Below, piece after piece: positions 24,784 through 34,671 of a stretch of 64,000 nt of DNA. Under the pieces are notes generated by a model, which had not been told where the DNA came from, did not search any database, and saw only the letters and a program-made list of their open reading frames with translations. Source of the DNA: Nitrospira sp. bin75 (GTDB taxonomy: Bacteria; Nitrospirota; Nitrospiria; Nitrospirales; UBA8639); the NCBI GenBank assembly GCA_002238765.1, contig MPMZ01000003.1:32730-96729 (forward strand), given 5' to 3'. Numbering within the stretch: position 1 is the first letter of the stretch; every line of letters starts with the position of its first letter. The translations under genes were made by a program, and so were the position numbers.

Positions 24784-25971
24784 ATGTCACGCGTTCGAGG
24801 CAACAAAATAGAACTCCCTTTGGCCTGGCAGACCGGAACCGACCGGCCCGCCTCGCGTCCCATGGACCGGACCGTCCTGGTGGTGACGTACATGTTGACC
24901 CTCATTGGGTTGATTATCATGTTCAGCGCAAGCGGGGTGATGGCGGAAACACGGTACGGAGATGCGACGTTTTTTTTGAAACGGCAAAGTCTTTGGCTGC
25001 TGTTGGGGCTCCTGGTCCTGCATTGGGTGGCTCAACGGGATTACACCATGTGGCAAACACTCGCACCCTATGGCCTGGTCCTGACGTTCGCGCTGTTGGT
25101 CCTGGTGCTGATTCCCGTTCTGGGCACGCAAGTGAATGGAGCGCGTCGGTGGCTTCGCGTTGCGGGGTTTTCCGTGCAACCGGGAGAGATCGCCAAACTG
25201 ACCATTGTGTTGTACCTGGCTTCGTTTCTCGTCAGGAAAGAGCAGGACCTCCTCACCTTCAGTCGTGGGGTGCTGGCTCCCATGGCGGTCGTCGGGACGT
25301 TTGCGGGGTTGCTCTTGCTCGAACCCGATATGGGAACGGCCGTGGTCCTGACACTCCTCTTGTTCGGTTTGCTGTTTTTGGGTGGTGCCAGGCTTCCGCA
25401 TCTTCTCGGGATGGGCATGGTTCTGCTCGCGGTGGCGTACGCGTTGATCATGCAGTCCGATTATCGCCGTCGACGGATGTTGAATTTTATAGACCCCTGG
25501 CAGGACCCGACCGATGCCGGCTTCCAACTCACGCAATCGTTTGTCGCGTTGGGGAACGGCGGAATCTTCGGCGTGGGGTTGGGTGAAGGGCGACAGAAAT
25601 TGTTTTTTCTGCCTGAAGCGCACGCAGATTTTGTGTTGGCTTTGGTCGGGGAGGAACTCGGGTTTCTCGGGACGGGGTTATTGATCGGATTATTCGCGAT
25701 CCTGATCGTCAAGGGGTTCAGAATTGCAGGACGGGCTCCCGATGCCTTTGGCCGCCATTTGGCAGGTGGAGTCACCCTGTTGGTCGGGATACAGGTGCTC
25801 ATCAATATGAGCGTGGTGTCCGGTCTGTTGCCGACGAAAGGATTGACGCTGCCTTTCGTGAGCTACGGAGGGTCTTCGTTGATCGTGAGTCTGATGGCGA
25901 TCGGTATTCTGCTCAGCATTTCCCGGGCCGGTCCGGCGGACCAGCCCCTTTCTTCGTTCGGGATGGGATGA
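24784..25971 (+). CDS. ftsW: Septal peptidoglycan polymerase FtsW
   Basis: SEDS-family glycosyltransferase that polymerises lipid II at the septum with FtsI. 395 residues, about ten membrane helices after a 35-residue cytoplasmic start. Signatures: MFSASGVMA, VNGARRWLRVAGFSVQPGE, LLLEPDMGTAVVL, QSFVALGNGGIFGVGLGEG, LPEAHADFVLALVGEELG and FVSYGGSSL. Its end overlaps murG by 4 bases. Confidence 0.95.
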   Translation: MSRVRGNKIELPLAWQTGTDRPASRPMDRTVLVVTYMLTLIGLIIMFSASGVMAETRYGDATFFLKRQSLWLLLGLLVLHWVAQRDYTMWQTLAPYGLVLTFALLVLVLIPVLGTQVNGARRWLRVAGFSVQPGEIAKLTIVLYLASFLVRKEQDLLTFSRGVLAPMAVVGTFAGLLLLEPDMGTAVVLTLLLFGLLFLGGARLPHLLGMGMVLLAVAYALIMQSDYRRRRMLNFIDPWQDPTDAGFQLTQSFVALGNGGIFGVGLGEGRQKLFFLPEAHADFVLALVGEELGFLGTGLLIGLFAILIVKGFRIAGRAPDAFGRHLAGGVTLLVGIQVLINMSVVSGLLPTKGLTLPFVSYGGSSLIVSLMAIGILLSISRAGPADQPLSSFGMG

Positions 25972-27077
25972 ACGTGGTGATTGCAGCAGGTGGCACGGGA
26001 GGACATTTTTACCCGGCTCTCGCATTAGCCGAAGAGTTTTGTCGTCAAGCGGCCGATACGTCCGTGACGTTGGTGGGGACGGGTCGAGCCCTTGAGCAGC
26101 GGATGATGGCCGGCGCGCCATGGCGGATGGAAACCCTTCGAGTGCAGGGGGTCGTGGGTCGGGGGATGGTGGCTTCGATCAAGGCACTGCTGTTGATTCC
26201 CGGGGCGGTTTGGCGATGCCTCCGCTTGTTGCGCGCCTACAAAGCGGATCTCGTCGTCGGCACCGGCGGTTATACCAGCCCGCCGGTGGTTTTCGCGGCG
26301 TTGTTGTTGGGAATCCCGCGCGCCGTGGTGGAACTGAACGCGGTCCCGGGAATCGCCAACCGCGTCCTCGGGCCCTTGGCCAACCGGATTTTCGTCTCGT
26401 TCGAACGCGCGACGCCGTATTTTCGCGCCGGCAAGGTTTCCGTGGTGGGAACCCCGTTGCGAAGGGCGTTTGTCGCGACCACGCCGAGCCTGGAATCCGG
26501 TCGAATCGACACGCTGTTGGTCTGTGGCGGCAGTCAAGGGGCTCAAGCCATGAACTCCATTGTGCTCGAAGCCGTTCGGACCTCTGCCCTGATTCGGCGC
26601 CGGGTCACGGTGATTCATCAGTCGGGCCTGAACGACTTCGATCGTGTTTCTCAAGCGTATCGCACGATGAACGTGGAGGCGGAAGTGGTGCCGTTTGTCG
26701 AAGATATGGCCCGGACGCTTCGCCGGGCGGATCTGGTGATCTGTCGATGTGGAGCCTTGACGTTGTCGGAAATTGCCGCCTGCGCCAAGCCCTCCGTCCT
26801 CATTCCGTTTCCCCAGGCGACGCACAACCACCAGGAATCGAACGCCCGCGTCGTGGAGCGGGCGGGGGCGGGCATCGTGCTGCTTCAGCCTGCGCTGACC
26901 GGCGCCGGGTTGGCTGAAGAGATTGAGGGATTGCTGCATCACCCGGATCGTGTTCGATGCATGGCGGAACAGAGCCTGCGTTTGCGACGCACCGATTCGG
27001 CTGAGGCCATGGTCCGCGAGTGTTATCGGTTACTGGGGAAAAGTTTCCCTGAACGTACGATGACGAACGGTGTTTAG
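25968..27077 (+). CDS. murG: UDP-GlcNAc transferase making lipid II
   Basis: Adds GlcNAc to lipid I on the cytoplasmic face of the membrane. 369 residues: the G-loop AAGGTGGHFYPALALA, GTGGYTSPPVVFAA, VVELNAVPGIANRVLG, VCGGSQGAQAMN, and the donor-binding CRCGALTLSEIAACAKPSVLIPFP stretch with ATHNHQESNA. Overlaps ftsW and murC at its two ends. Confidence 0.95.
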   Translation: MNVVIAAGGTGGHFYPALALAEEFCRQAADTSVTLVGTGRALEQRMMAGAPWRMETLRVQGVVGRGMVASIKALLLIPGAVWRCLRLLRAYKADLVVGTGGYTSPPVVFAALLLGIPRAVVELNAVPGIANRVLGPLANRIFVSFERATPYFRAGKVSVVGTPLRRAFVATTPSLESGRIDTLLVCGGSQGAQAMNSIVLEAVRTSALIRRRVTVIHQSGLNDFDRVSQAYRTMNVEAEVVPFVEDMARTLRRADLVICRCGALTLSEIAACAKPSVLIPFPQATHNHQESNARVVERAGAGIVLLQPALTGAGLAEEIEGLLHHPDRVRCMAEQSLRLRRTDSAEAMVRECYRLLGKSFPERTMTNGV

Positions 27078-28446
27078 AAAGATTCGGCATATTCATCTCG
27101 TGGGGATCGGTGGGAGTGGGATGAGCGGCATCGCCGAGGTGTTGTTGACGCTGGGCTATCACGTCACGGGATCCGACGTGGCCCCGTCCGACAATACGCG
27201 ACGGTTGGAAACCTTGGGGGGAAGAATTTCCATCGGGCATGACGCGTCCCACGTGGAAGGAGCGCAAGTGGTGGTGATCTCTTCAGCCGTTCAGGCCTCG
27301 AACCCGGAAGTGATGGCTGCGAAACAGAACGTCGTGCCGGTGATCCCGCGGGCCGAAATGCTGGCGGAACTCATGCGACTCAAGTTCGGCGTGGCGATTG
27401 CCGGGGCTCACGGAAAAACCACCACGACGTCCATTGTCGCGTCGGTCTTGGCGCATGCCGGCCTTGATCCGACGTTCGTGGTCGGGGGCAAGGTGAATGC
27501 CATGGGCTCCCATGCCAGGTTGGGACGAAGTGACTTGCTCATTACCGAAGCTGATGAAAGTGACGGGTCGTTTCTTCGCCTGTCCCCTGCGATTGCGGTG
27601 GTGACGAATATCGATCGTGAGCATCTCGACCACTATCAATCCATGGATCGGCTGAAAGACGCTTTTTTGGAATTCGTCAACAAAATTCCTTTTTACGGGG
27701 TGGCGATCCTGTGCGCGGATGACGAACATCTTCGCGCGATGCTGCCTCAGGTACAGAAGCGATATATCACCTATGGCCTGGAGTCCTCGGACTCTTCCAT
27801 GCCGGATTTGCGTGCCACGGACATAGAAATCAAGGGATTGACGACGAACTTTCGCGTTCAATTTCGCGAACGGACACTAGGCCCTTTTCGACTCACGATT
27901 CCGGGTGTCCACAACGTGTCCAATGCGTTGGCCGCGATCGGAGTCGGTTTGGAACTGGATATTCCGCTGGATTTGGTTCGTGCCGGCGTCGCCTCATTCT
28001 CCGGCGTTGAACGGCGGTTTCATATCCGTGGAGAAAAAGGCGGCGTCGTGGTGGTTGACGATTACGGCCATCACCCGACGGAAATCCGGGTGACTCTGGC
28101 CGCGGCCAGGGCCGTCTGGCCGGGGCGATTGGTGGTGGTCTTTCAACCACACCGGTACAGCCGCACGCACGATCTGTTGAATGAATTTCCGAATGCCTTC
28201 GAGCAGTCGGATATCCTGTTTGTGACGCCGATTTATGCGGCGGGCGAAGAGTCGATCGAAGGCGTGTCCGGGGAAATCCTGGCCGAACGAATCCGGGCCG
28301 CGGGCCACCAGGCGGTTCATTGCGTGGAGAAGCAAGACGCGTTGGTCAGTCGACTGGTCGCGGAATTGCGATCCGGCGATACGGTGCTCACGCTGGGCGC
28401 CGGAGACGTGTGGAAGGTGGGTGTCGAGTTGTTGGAGTCATTGTGA
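27070..28446 (+). CDS. murC: UDP-MurNAc: L-alanine ligase
   Basis: First amino acid addition to UDP-MurNAc. 458 residues: HLVGIGGSGMSGIAEVLL, the ATP loop AIAGAHGKTTTTS, ITEADESDGSFLRL, NIDREHLDHY, NVSNALAAIGVG and DDYGHHPTEI, all diagnostic. Starts at GTG 27070, overlapping murG by 8 bases. Confidence 0.96.
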   Translation: MFRKIRHIHLVGIGGSGMSGIAEVLLTLGYHVTGSDVAPSDNTRRLETLGGRISIGHDASHVEGAQVVVISSAVQASNPEVMAAKQNVVPVIPRAEMLAELMRLKFGVAIAGAHGKTTTTSIVASVLAHAGLDPTFVVGGKVNAMGSHARLGRSDLLITEADESDGSFLRLSPAIAVVTNIDREHLDHYQSMDRLKDAFLEFVNKIPFYGVAILCADDEHLRAMLPQVQKRYITYGLESSDSSMPDLRATDIEIKGLTTNFRVQFRERTLGPFRLTIPGVHNVSNALAAIGVGLELDIPLDLVRAGVASFSGVERRFHIRGEKGGVVVVDDYGHHPTEIRVTLAAARAVWPGRLVVVFQPHRYSRTHDLLNEFPNAFEQSDILFVTPIYAAGEESIEGVSGEILAERIRAAGHQAVHCVEKQDALVSRLVAELRSGDTVLTLGAGDVWKVGVELLESL

Positions 28447-28477
28447 GTCTGTGGAGCGGACTGCCGGGGGCGGAGAC

Positions 28478-29398
28478 GTGCTGACCGTGTCGAACCATCA
28501 TGATTGGAAAGCGGCCCTGTCGGGGATTCGCGGAGAGGTCCTGTTTGACGCGCCGTTGGCGGACTTGACCTCGCTTCGCATCGGGGGGCCGGCCGATGTC
28601 TTGGTCAGTCCGGAAGACGTCCATGACGTGTGTCGGATCGTTCGGCAAGCGTCTGCGGCTCAGGTTCCCGTCATGGTGTTGGGAGGGACGAACCTGTTGG
28701 TGCGGGACGGCGGCATTCGAGGCGTGGTCTTGAGTTTGTCCAATTTGGCGGCCATCGAAAAAGAAGACGACCGGCTCGTGTTCGCCGAAGCCGGCGTGCG
28801 AATGCCGACCCTGCTGGGGTTTGCCGTGCACCATGCGTTGTCGGGGCTCGAATGGGCAGCCGGCATCCCGGGGACCGTCGGCGGCGCGGTCGTGATGAAT
28901 GCGGGGACCAAGCTGGGAGAGATGCAAACCTGTTTGGACGCCATTCAAATGGTGAATCCCGAGGGCCGGTTACGGACCTATCCGGCAACGGACGTCGTTT
29001 TTTCGTATCGTTCCGTCAACCTGCCCGAGGGCATTGTGGTGGGGGCCTGGCTTCGTCTGACCCCGGCCTCCAGGGAAACGATTGAATCACAGACCAAGTC
29101 TTATCTGCAGTATCGAAAGCGCTCGCAACCCCTCTCGCAACCCAATGCCGGGTCGGTCTTCAAGAATCCCCGGGAGATCCCGGCCGGCCGGCTGATCGAA
29201 GAAGCCGGACTGAAGGGGTACCGGGTGGGGGATGCGCAAGTGTCGCCCAAACATGCCAATTTTATCGTCAATCTCGGACGTGCGCGCTCCACGGACGTGC
29301 TGCGTCTCATCGAAACGATCCGGCAGGAAGTCTTGCGGCGAACGGGCATCCGGTTGGAGTTGGAATGGAAAGTGGTGGGCGAGAGTGAGGTTCCTTAG
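28478..29398 (+). CDS. murB: UDP-N-acetylenolpyruvoylglucosamine reductase
   Basis: FAD enzyme making UDP-MurNAc. About 306 residues, type I: LTSLRIGGPADVLVSP, VMVLGGTNLLVRDGGIRGVV, the flavin-binding GLEWAAGIPGTVGGAVVMNAG, VVFSYRSVNL, the catalytic Ser in PNAGSVFKNP and SPKHANFIVN. I chose GTG 28478 because GGGCGGAG precedes it; GTG 28451 is an alternative. murA is not in the window. Confidence 0.94.
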   Translation: MLTVSNHHDWKAALSGIRGEVLFDAPLADLTSLRIGGPADVLVSPEDVHDVCRIVRQASAAQVPVMVLGGTNLLVRDGGIRGVVLSLSNLAAIEKEDDRLVFAEAGVRMPTLLGFAVHHALSGLEWAAGIPGTVGGAVVMNAGTKLGEMQTCLDAIQMVNPEGRLRTYPATDVVFSYRSVNLPEGIVVGAWLRLTPASRETIESQTKSYLQYRKRSQPLSQPNAGSVFKNPREIPAGRLIEEAGLKGYRVGDAQVSPKHANFIVNLGRARSTDVLRLIETIRQEVLRRTGIRLELEWKVVGESEVP

Positions 29399-29421
29399 CA
29401 TGCGGATACCGTGAAAGAACG

Positions 29422-30375
29422 ATGCCGTTAACTTCAGCCCATATAGGAGTTCTCATGGGAGGGCGATCAGCGGAACGTGAGATTTCCTTGAAAACCGGAC
29501 GGTCGGTGTATGCCGCGTTGATTCGAAAAGGGTATGCCGCCACCCGTATCGACGTGGACGTCTCCTTGCCGCTCAAACTGCGGGCACGCAACGTTCAGTT
29601 GGCCTTTCTCGCCCTCCATGGCCGGGGCGGGGAGGATGGAACGGTGCAGGGCCTCTTGGAGATCATGGGCATTCCGTATACCGGCTCAGGTGTCCAAGCC
29701 AGCGCGATGAGCATGAATAAAGCCGTGACCAAGGCATTCGTGCGGATGCAGGGTGTTCCCGTCGCGCCCGGCGTGGTCCTGCAGCGGACCGGCAACAGGA
29801 TCATGCCGGCGCAACTGTCGTGGCCTCTGGTCGTCAAACCCGCGAACGAGGGCTCGACGGTGGGCGTGTCGCTGGTGCGAAAGCCCTCGCAGTGGACGGG
29901 TTCGCTGAAGCAGGCTTTTGCACACGATCACGAAGTGCTCGTGGAATCGTTTATCGACGGCCGTGAAATTGCCGTGTCCGTGTTGGACGGCGAAGCCTTG
30001 CCCCCGGTCGAAATTGTCGCGCCCAATGCATTTTATGATTATGCCGCCAAATATGAAAAAGCCGAAACGCGTTACCTCTGCCCGGCCCCCGTCACCACGG
30101 GCCAGGAGCAACGGGTGAAAGCCTTGGCGGTTCTGGCTTACCGGGTGATGGGATGCGCCGGCGCAGCCAGAATCGATTTCCGGCTCAACCGCTCCGGCCG
30201 GCCCGTGTTCCTGGAAATCAACACGATCCCCGGGATGACCCGGAGGAGCTTGTTACCCATGTCCGCGGCCGCGGCCGGCCTGGATTACGATGCGCTGACG
30301 GAACGGATTTTACGGTCCGGATTGGCGCGGCAATCGAGTTGGAAGACTACGAGGGCGGGAAAGGGACGGGCATGA
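29422..30375 (+). CDS. ddl: D-alanine: D-alanine ligase
   Basis: Makes the D-Ala-D-Ala used by MurF. 317 residues, ATP-grasp fold: VLMGGRSAEREISLKTG, FLALHGRGGEDGTVQGLLE, GIPYTGSGVQASAMSMNK, VVKPANEGSTVGVSLV, and FLEINTIPGMTRRSLLP. These are the family signatures around both substrate sites. Overlaps ftsQ by 4 bases. Confidence 0.96.
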   Translation: MPLTSAHIGVLMGGRSAEREISLKTGRSVYAALIRKGYAATRIDVDVSLPLKLRARNVQLAFLALHGRGGEDGTVQGLLEIMGIPYTGSGVQASAMSMNKAVTKAFVRMQGVPVAPGVVLQRTGNRIMPAQLSWPLVVKPANEGSTVGVSLVRKPSQWTGSLKQAFAHDHEVLVESFIDGREIAVSVLDGEALPPVEIVAPNAFYDYAAKYEKAETRYLCPAPVTTGQEQRVKALAVLAYRVMGCAGAARIDFRLNRSGRPVFLEINTIPGMTRRSLLPMSAAAAGLDYDALTERILRSGLARQSSWKTTRAGKGRA

Positions 30376-31136
30376 GCCGCGGAAACCGATCACTTCGGCA
30401 GGAGCCGTCGTCGCGAAGGTGGTGGGTCCGGATGATTCAAGGAGGGCTTCTCGGCATCCTGGTGACCTTCTGCATGATGAGCTATCAGTGGATGCCATCA
30501 GCCGTGGCCGGCTTGCTGGCCATTGAGCGTGTCTCCATTTCCGGTACCGATCGACTCGATCGTCGAGTCGTGCTGTCGCTGTTGGATTTACCCGAAGATC
30601 GTTCGTTGCTGTCGGTGGATCTCTCAAGCCTGGAACGGAAAGTGGAGGCTCATCCTGCGGTGGCGTCCGCGTCGGTGGGGCGAGTCCTTCCCCACACCCT
30701 GACGGTCATCGTGGTCGAGCGAAAGCCGGCCGCGTTGTTTCAACACGCGGGAGGAACGTTGTTTTTGGACAAAGAAGGCGTGGTGTTGTCCCTTGCGCCG
30801 GACAGGCCGGCGGGAACGTTGCCTGAACTGGTGGGGATTTCAGCGGTAACACTGTTAGGCGGAGACCCCGAGACGCAAGCTCAAGCTCGAAGAGGGCTTC
30901 GCTTCGCCAAACACCTGCAGCGTCACGCCGGACATTCCGTGAGCGTCGATTTGAGTGATGCACGGTTCATGGTCGGAAAGACCGGCGGGCTGGTTTTTCG
31001 GGTGAAGAACGAATTCCAGGACATGTGGCAGCCGTATCTCGATCTGGAGCCGTCCCTTCGAGAGCGTTTCCGTCAAGGATCGCATGAGATTGATTTACGG
31101 TTTGCCGGCAAGGTGATCGTTCGAAAGAAAGGGTGA
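30372..31136 (+). CDS. ftsQ: Cell division protein FtsQ
   Basis: Bitopic divisome scaffold. 254 residues: a basic cytoplasmic tail (RRWWVRM), one membrane helix (about residues 22-43), a POTRA domain (IERVSISGTDRLDRRVVLSLL, HPAVASASVGRVLPHTLTVIVVERKPAA) and a beta domain. ATG 30372 overlaps the ddl stop; the longer frame upstream runs through ddl and is discarded. Confidence 0.92.
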   Translation: MSRGNRSLRQEPSSRRWWVRMIQGGLLGILVTFCMMSYQWMPSAVAGLLAIERVSISGTDRLDRRVVLSLLDLPEDRSLLSVDLSSLERKVEAHPAVASASVGRVLPHTLTVIVVERKPAALFQHAGGTLFLDKEGVVLSLAPDRPAGTLPELVGISAVTLLGGDPETQAQARRGLRFAKHLQRHAGHSVSVDLSDARFMVGKTGGLVFRVKNEFQDMWQPYLDLEPSLRERFRQGSHEIDLRFAGKVIVRKKG

Positions 31137-31144
31137 GCAAGCTC

Positions 31145-32386
31145 ATGGCCAAAAAAGAACACATCGTTGTCGGGCTTGATATCGGCACCACCAAAATTTG
31201 TGCCATCGTGGCACAGGTGGCGCCTGGTGAGGGGGTCAACATCATTGGTGTGGGCTCGAGTCCATCCCGGGGGCTTCGAAAAGGCGTCGTCGTGAATATC
31301 GACAGCACCGTGGAGTCGATTAAAAAGGCGGTGGAGGAAGCCGAGTTGATGGCGGCCGTCCAAATCAACTCGGTCTACATCGGCATCGCCGGCAGTCATA
31401 TTTCCAGTGAGACGGCAAAGGGAGTGGTGGCGCTCAAGCGGAATGAGGTGTTTCGATCGGACGTGTATCGGGCCATTGAGACGGCTAAGGCCGCGGCCGT
31501 GGTGCCTTCGGATCGACGGGTGCTGCACGTGCTGCCTCGAGAGTTCATCGTGGATGACCAGGAAGGCATTCAAGAGCCGGTGGGCATTTCCGGCACGAGG
31601 TTGGAGGTCGACGTGCACATCGTCACCGGGGCGACGACGTCGGCCAAGAATCTCATGAAATGTGTCAATCGCGCCGGGCTCGACGTGGTCGACATTGTCT
31701 TGCAACCGCTGGCTTCAAGTGAAGCCGTGCTCACGGACGAAGAAAGAAATTTGGGGATTGCCATGGTCGATCTCGGAGGCGGGACGTCCGATTTGGCCAT
31801 TTTCTCCGATGGGACGATTTGTCATTCGGCGGTATTGCCGGTCGGTGGTCAGCACATCACGACCGACCTCCAAATCGGGTTGCGGACCTCGCTCGCCGAT
31901 GCGGAACACATCAAAGTGCGTTACGGATCAGCTCTCGTCAACCTGGTGAAAGAGACGGAAGTCGTGGAAGTTCCGAGTGTCGGCGGCCGGCCCCCGCACC
32001 CCATGAGCCGGCGGGAAATCACCGAAATTATCCAACCGCGGGTTGAGGAAATCTTTGAATTGGTCCTGCGGGAAATTTATCGATCGGGTTATGAGGGCAG
32101 ACTGGCGGCGGGCGTGGTGATCACCGGAGGCACGTCGATGTTGGAAGGTATGCCGGATGCTGCGGAGCTCGTGCTGGATCTGCCGGGAAGACGCGGCGTC
32201 CCGTCCGGGGTGGGCGGTTTGCGGGATATTGTGAGCAATCCCATGTTTTCCACGGGGGTCGGTCTGATTTTGCACGCGCATCGAACGGACCAGGAGTTCG
32301 AGTTTGTCGGCGCGAGCAGGAAAGCCGGGAACGGGTTGGGCGGTGTGTTGAGTCGCATGAAAAGTTGGGTCCTGAATCTTTTCTAA
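31145..32386 (+). CDS. ftsA: Cell division protein FtsA
   Basis: Actin-like membrane tether for FtsZ. 413 residues from ATG 31145 (an in-frame GTG at 31133 would overlap ftsQ). Signatures: VVGLDIGTTKICAIVA, GVVNIDSTVESIKKAVEEAE, the 1C-domain, MVDLGGGTSDLAIFSDG and GVVITGGTSMLEGM. The C-terminus ends in an amphipathic-looking SRMKSWVLNLF, the usual membrane-targeting tip. Confidence 0.96.
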   Translation: MAKKEHIVVGLDIGTTKICAIVAQVAPGEGVNIIGVGSSPSRGLRKGVVVNIDSTVESIKKAVEEAELMAAVQINSVYIGIAGSHISSETAKGVVALKRNEVFRSDVYRAIETAKAAAVVPSDRRVLHVLPREFIVDDQEGIQEPVGISGTRLEVDVHIVTGATTSAKNLMKCVNRAGLDVVDIVLQPLASSEAVLTDEERNLGIAMVDLGGGTSDLAIFSDGTICHSAVLPVGGQHITTDLQIGLRTSLADAEHIKVRYGSALVNLVKETEVVEVPSVGGRPPHPMSRREITEIIQPRVEEIFELVLREIYRSGYEGRLAAGVVITGGTSMLEGMPDAAELVLDLPGRRGVPSGVGGLRDIVSNPMFSTGVGLILHAHRTDQEFEFVGASRKAGNGLGGVLSRMKSWVLNLF

Positions 32387-32427
32387 GGAGATGGCGCATA
32401 CAATCTTCAGACACCACGGTTGCGGGA

Positions 32428-32445
32428 GATCAACGAGCGTTGATC
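32428..32445. promoter_or_regulatory. Perfect inverted repeat upstream of ftsZ
   Basis: GATCAACG-AG-CGTTGATC is a perfect 8-bp inverted repeat in the 102-base ftsA-ftsZ gap, 43 bases before the ftsZ start. It could be a protein-binding operator or an mRNA hairpin. No T-run follows, so it is not a standard terminator. Confidence 0.4.
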
Positions 32446-32488
32446 CTGACAGGCGTGGACCTCGGGTTTCATAACAAGGAGGCGTTCC

Positions 32489-33694
32489 ATGTTTGCATTT
32501 CAAGAGGAAGAGATGACACCGATTCGGATTAAGGTGATCGGGCTTGGTGGAGCAGGGTGCAATGCGGTCAATACCATGATTGCCGCCGGTTTGACGAAGG
32601 TGGAGTTCGTGGTGGCGAATACCGATCTTCAATCCTTGAGCAAATCCTCTACCCAGTACAGGATTCAGTTGGGCCCGGAGCGAACGAAAGGACTCGGGGC
32701 CGGCGCGAATCCCGAAGTGGGGAAGGATTCCGCCCTTGAAAGTGAAGACCAGATCCGTGCGGCCCTGGAAGACGCGGATATGGTCTTCGTCACGGCGGGC
32801 ATGGGGGGGGGGACCGGAACGGGCGGAGCGCCCGTCGCAGCCAGACTGGCCAGAGACTTGGGCATTTTGACCGTGGGCGTGGTCACGAAGCCGTTTCAAC
32901 ACGAGGGCCAGCGCCGGATGGGCTTCGCTGAAGAGGGATTGCGGGAACTCCGGCGACACGTCGATTCGTTGCTCGTGATCCCCAATCAGAAACTGCTGAC
33001 CTTGGTGGACAAGAGCACGCCGGTGTTGGAGGCGTTTAAAGTGGCCGATGACGTCCTGCGGCAAGCCATTAAAGGCATTACCGACGTCATCATCACTCCC
33101 GGCTTGGTCAACGTGGATTTTGCCGACGTGAAAACCGTCATGTCATACAGGGGAAGAGCGGTGATGGGGATGGGCGTGGCCAGAGGACCAAATCGCGCCA
33201 TGGAAGCCGCCCAGCAAGCGATTACCAGCCCGCTGCTGGAAGAGAGTGGGATCGAAGGGGCCAAAGGGTTGTTGTTGAACCTCACGGGTGGTACGGATCT
33301 GTCCTTGCATGAAGTCGACGAAGCGTCAACCATTGCGAAAGAAGCCGCGGACCCCCAAGCCAATATTATCGTCGGCCACGTGATCGATCCGGGGTTGGAA
33401 GACGAGGTGATTGTCACGGTGATCGCGACCGGGTTTGAACAACAACAGGATTCCTTCAGGGCCAAGCCGGCCGCGAGCCCGGGAGGACAGGACCGTCAGC
33501 GTCTCTCCATGCCTTCGGCCCCTCATCCGGTCTTGACGATGGCCCGGACGGCTCCCGGTGATGGCTCGGCCGACGATCTCGACCGGCCGGCGTTTATGCG
33601 ACGAGGGGGATCGGATGCTCCAGTCGAACAGGGGAATTTGTTGGTGGATGCGGACTGGGAAGTCCCCACGTTTTTGCGCAGGAGAGCCAATTGA
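32489..33694 (+). CDS. ftsZ: Cell division GTPase FtsZ
   Basis: Tubulin-like GTPase that forms the Z ring. 401 residues: [25 protein letters not shown], the GTP-binding [15 protein letters not shown] (many FtsZ have GAAP), [10 protein letters not shown], and the T7 region [11 protein letters not shown]. The variable linker (about 315-385) is followed by [13 protein letters not shown], the conserved tail that binds FtsA and ZapA-type partners. ATG 32489 follows AAGGAGG. Confidence 0.97.
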   Translation: MFAFQEEEMTPIRIKVIGLGGAGCNAVNTMIAAGLTKVEFVVANTDLQSLSKSSTQYRIQLGPERTKGLGAGANPEVGKDSALESEDQIRAALEDADMVFVTAGMGGGTGTGGAPVAARLARDLGILTVGVVTKPFQHEGQRRMGFAEEGLRELRRHVDSLLVIPNQKLLTLVDKSTPVLEAFKVADDVLRQAIKGITDVIITPGLVNVDFADVKTVMSYRGRAVMGMGVARGPNRAMEAAQQAITSPLLEESGIEGAKGLLLNLTGGTDLSLHEVDEASTIAKEAADPQANIIVGHVIDPGLEDEVIVTVIATGFEQQQDSFRAKPAASPGGQDRQRLSMPSAPHPVLTMARTAPGDGSADDLDRPAFMRRGGSDAPVEQGNLLVDADWEVPTFLRRRAN

Positions 33695-33722
33695 CGGCTT
33701 GAATCAAAGGAGGTTGGGAATT

Positions 33723-34490
33723 ATGGTTCTTGTTGCAGAACGTCCGACACAATCAACGCACGCGATGCTTCCACTCACAAGTTGGTCATTCGGAAAGATC
33801 AGTCGGCGCATGTTGCATTTCTTCGGGACGCGGCATGGGCCACAGTATGGAGGAATGAACGGGGAACATGGGACGGTCAAGGCTGGCGATGCCGACTTCC
33901 CGGTGGTGGTGGCCATCCGCCAGGTACACGGGACGGACGTCTTGAGCATTGATCAGCCGGTGAAAGTCGGTCAAAAGTTTTTCGGCGGCCATGATGCCGT
34001 GCTGACCAATCAAGCCGATACGCTCTTGACCGTCCAAACCGCCGATTGTGTTCCCGTGTTGCTGATGGATCCCGCACGGGGCGTGATGGGGGCCGTCCAT
34101 GCGGGTTGGCGCGGCGCGGTGCATGGCATCGTGGCAAAGAGCGTACGAAACATGGTGGAACGGTTCGACGCCGGCCTCGCTTCGATTCACGTGGCGATCG
34201 GGCCGTCAGCCGGGTCCTGTTGTTATGAAATCGATACCCCGGTGATGAATCAGATGGCGCCCGATGTGCCCGACGACTCGACCATCCTGAGACGAACCGG
34301 TCCCGGGACCGGCCGGTTGGACTTGAAAAAGCTCATTCGGTGGCAAGCCGCGTCTCTGGGTATTGCCGAGGACCATATCCATACCGTGGATCTCTGCACC
34401 ATCTGTCGCCCGGATTTGTTTTTCTCCTATCGCCGGGAGGGGAAGGTGCATGGTAGCATGATCAGCGGAATCATGTTGAGGAACCTCTGA
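33723..34490 (+). CDS. pgeF: PgeF/YfiH family peptidoglycan editing protein
   Basis: Multicopper-polyphenol-oxidase-like fold; E. coli PgeF removes L-Ser wrongly added in place of L-Ala by MurC, and related proteins act on purine nucleosides. 255 residues: VRQVHGTDV-type AIRQVHGTDVLSID, TNQADTLLTVQTADCVPVLL (His/Cys ligands), AVHAGWRGAVHGIV, AIGPSAGSCCYEI and CTICRPDLFFSYRREG. It directly follows ftsZ, a common location that fits the wall role. AAAGGAGG precedes ATG 33723. Confidence 0.92.
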   Translation: MVLVAERPTQSTHAMLPLTSWSFGKISRRMLHFFGTRHGPQYGGMNGEHGTVKAGDADFPVVVAIRQVHGTDVLSIDQPVKVGQKFFGGHDAVLTNQADTLLTVQTADCVPVLLMDPARGVMGAVHAGWRGAVHGIVAKSVRNMVERFDAGLASIHVAIGPSAGSCCYEIDTPVMNQMAPDVPDDSTILRRTGPGTGRLDLKKLIRWQAASLGIAEDHIHTVDLCTICRPDLFFSYRREGKVHGSMISGIMLRNL

Positions 34491-34671
34491 TTGATGGCAC
34501 TATCGGGCGCAATGCGGCGTGGTGTCCTCGCTCAACCCTCGACGATCTGGTTTGATATGTCTCGGGTTTCGCTGCGGGACGCCTGGCCCTGCATCCCGCT
34601 ATCACAAGAAATCAAAGGTTCCTTGAAGTAATAGGGAAAATTTTGGGGAACCGGCATTCAAGGACGTCCCG

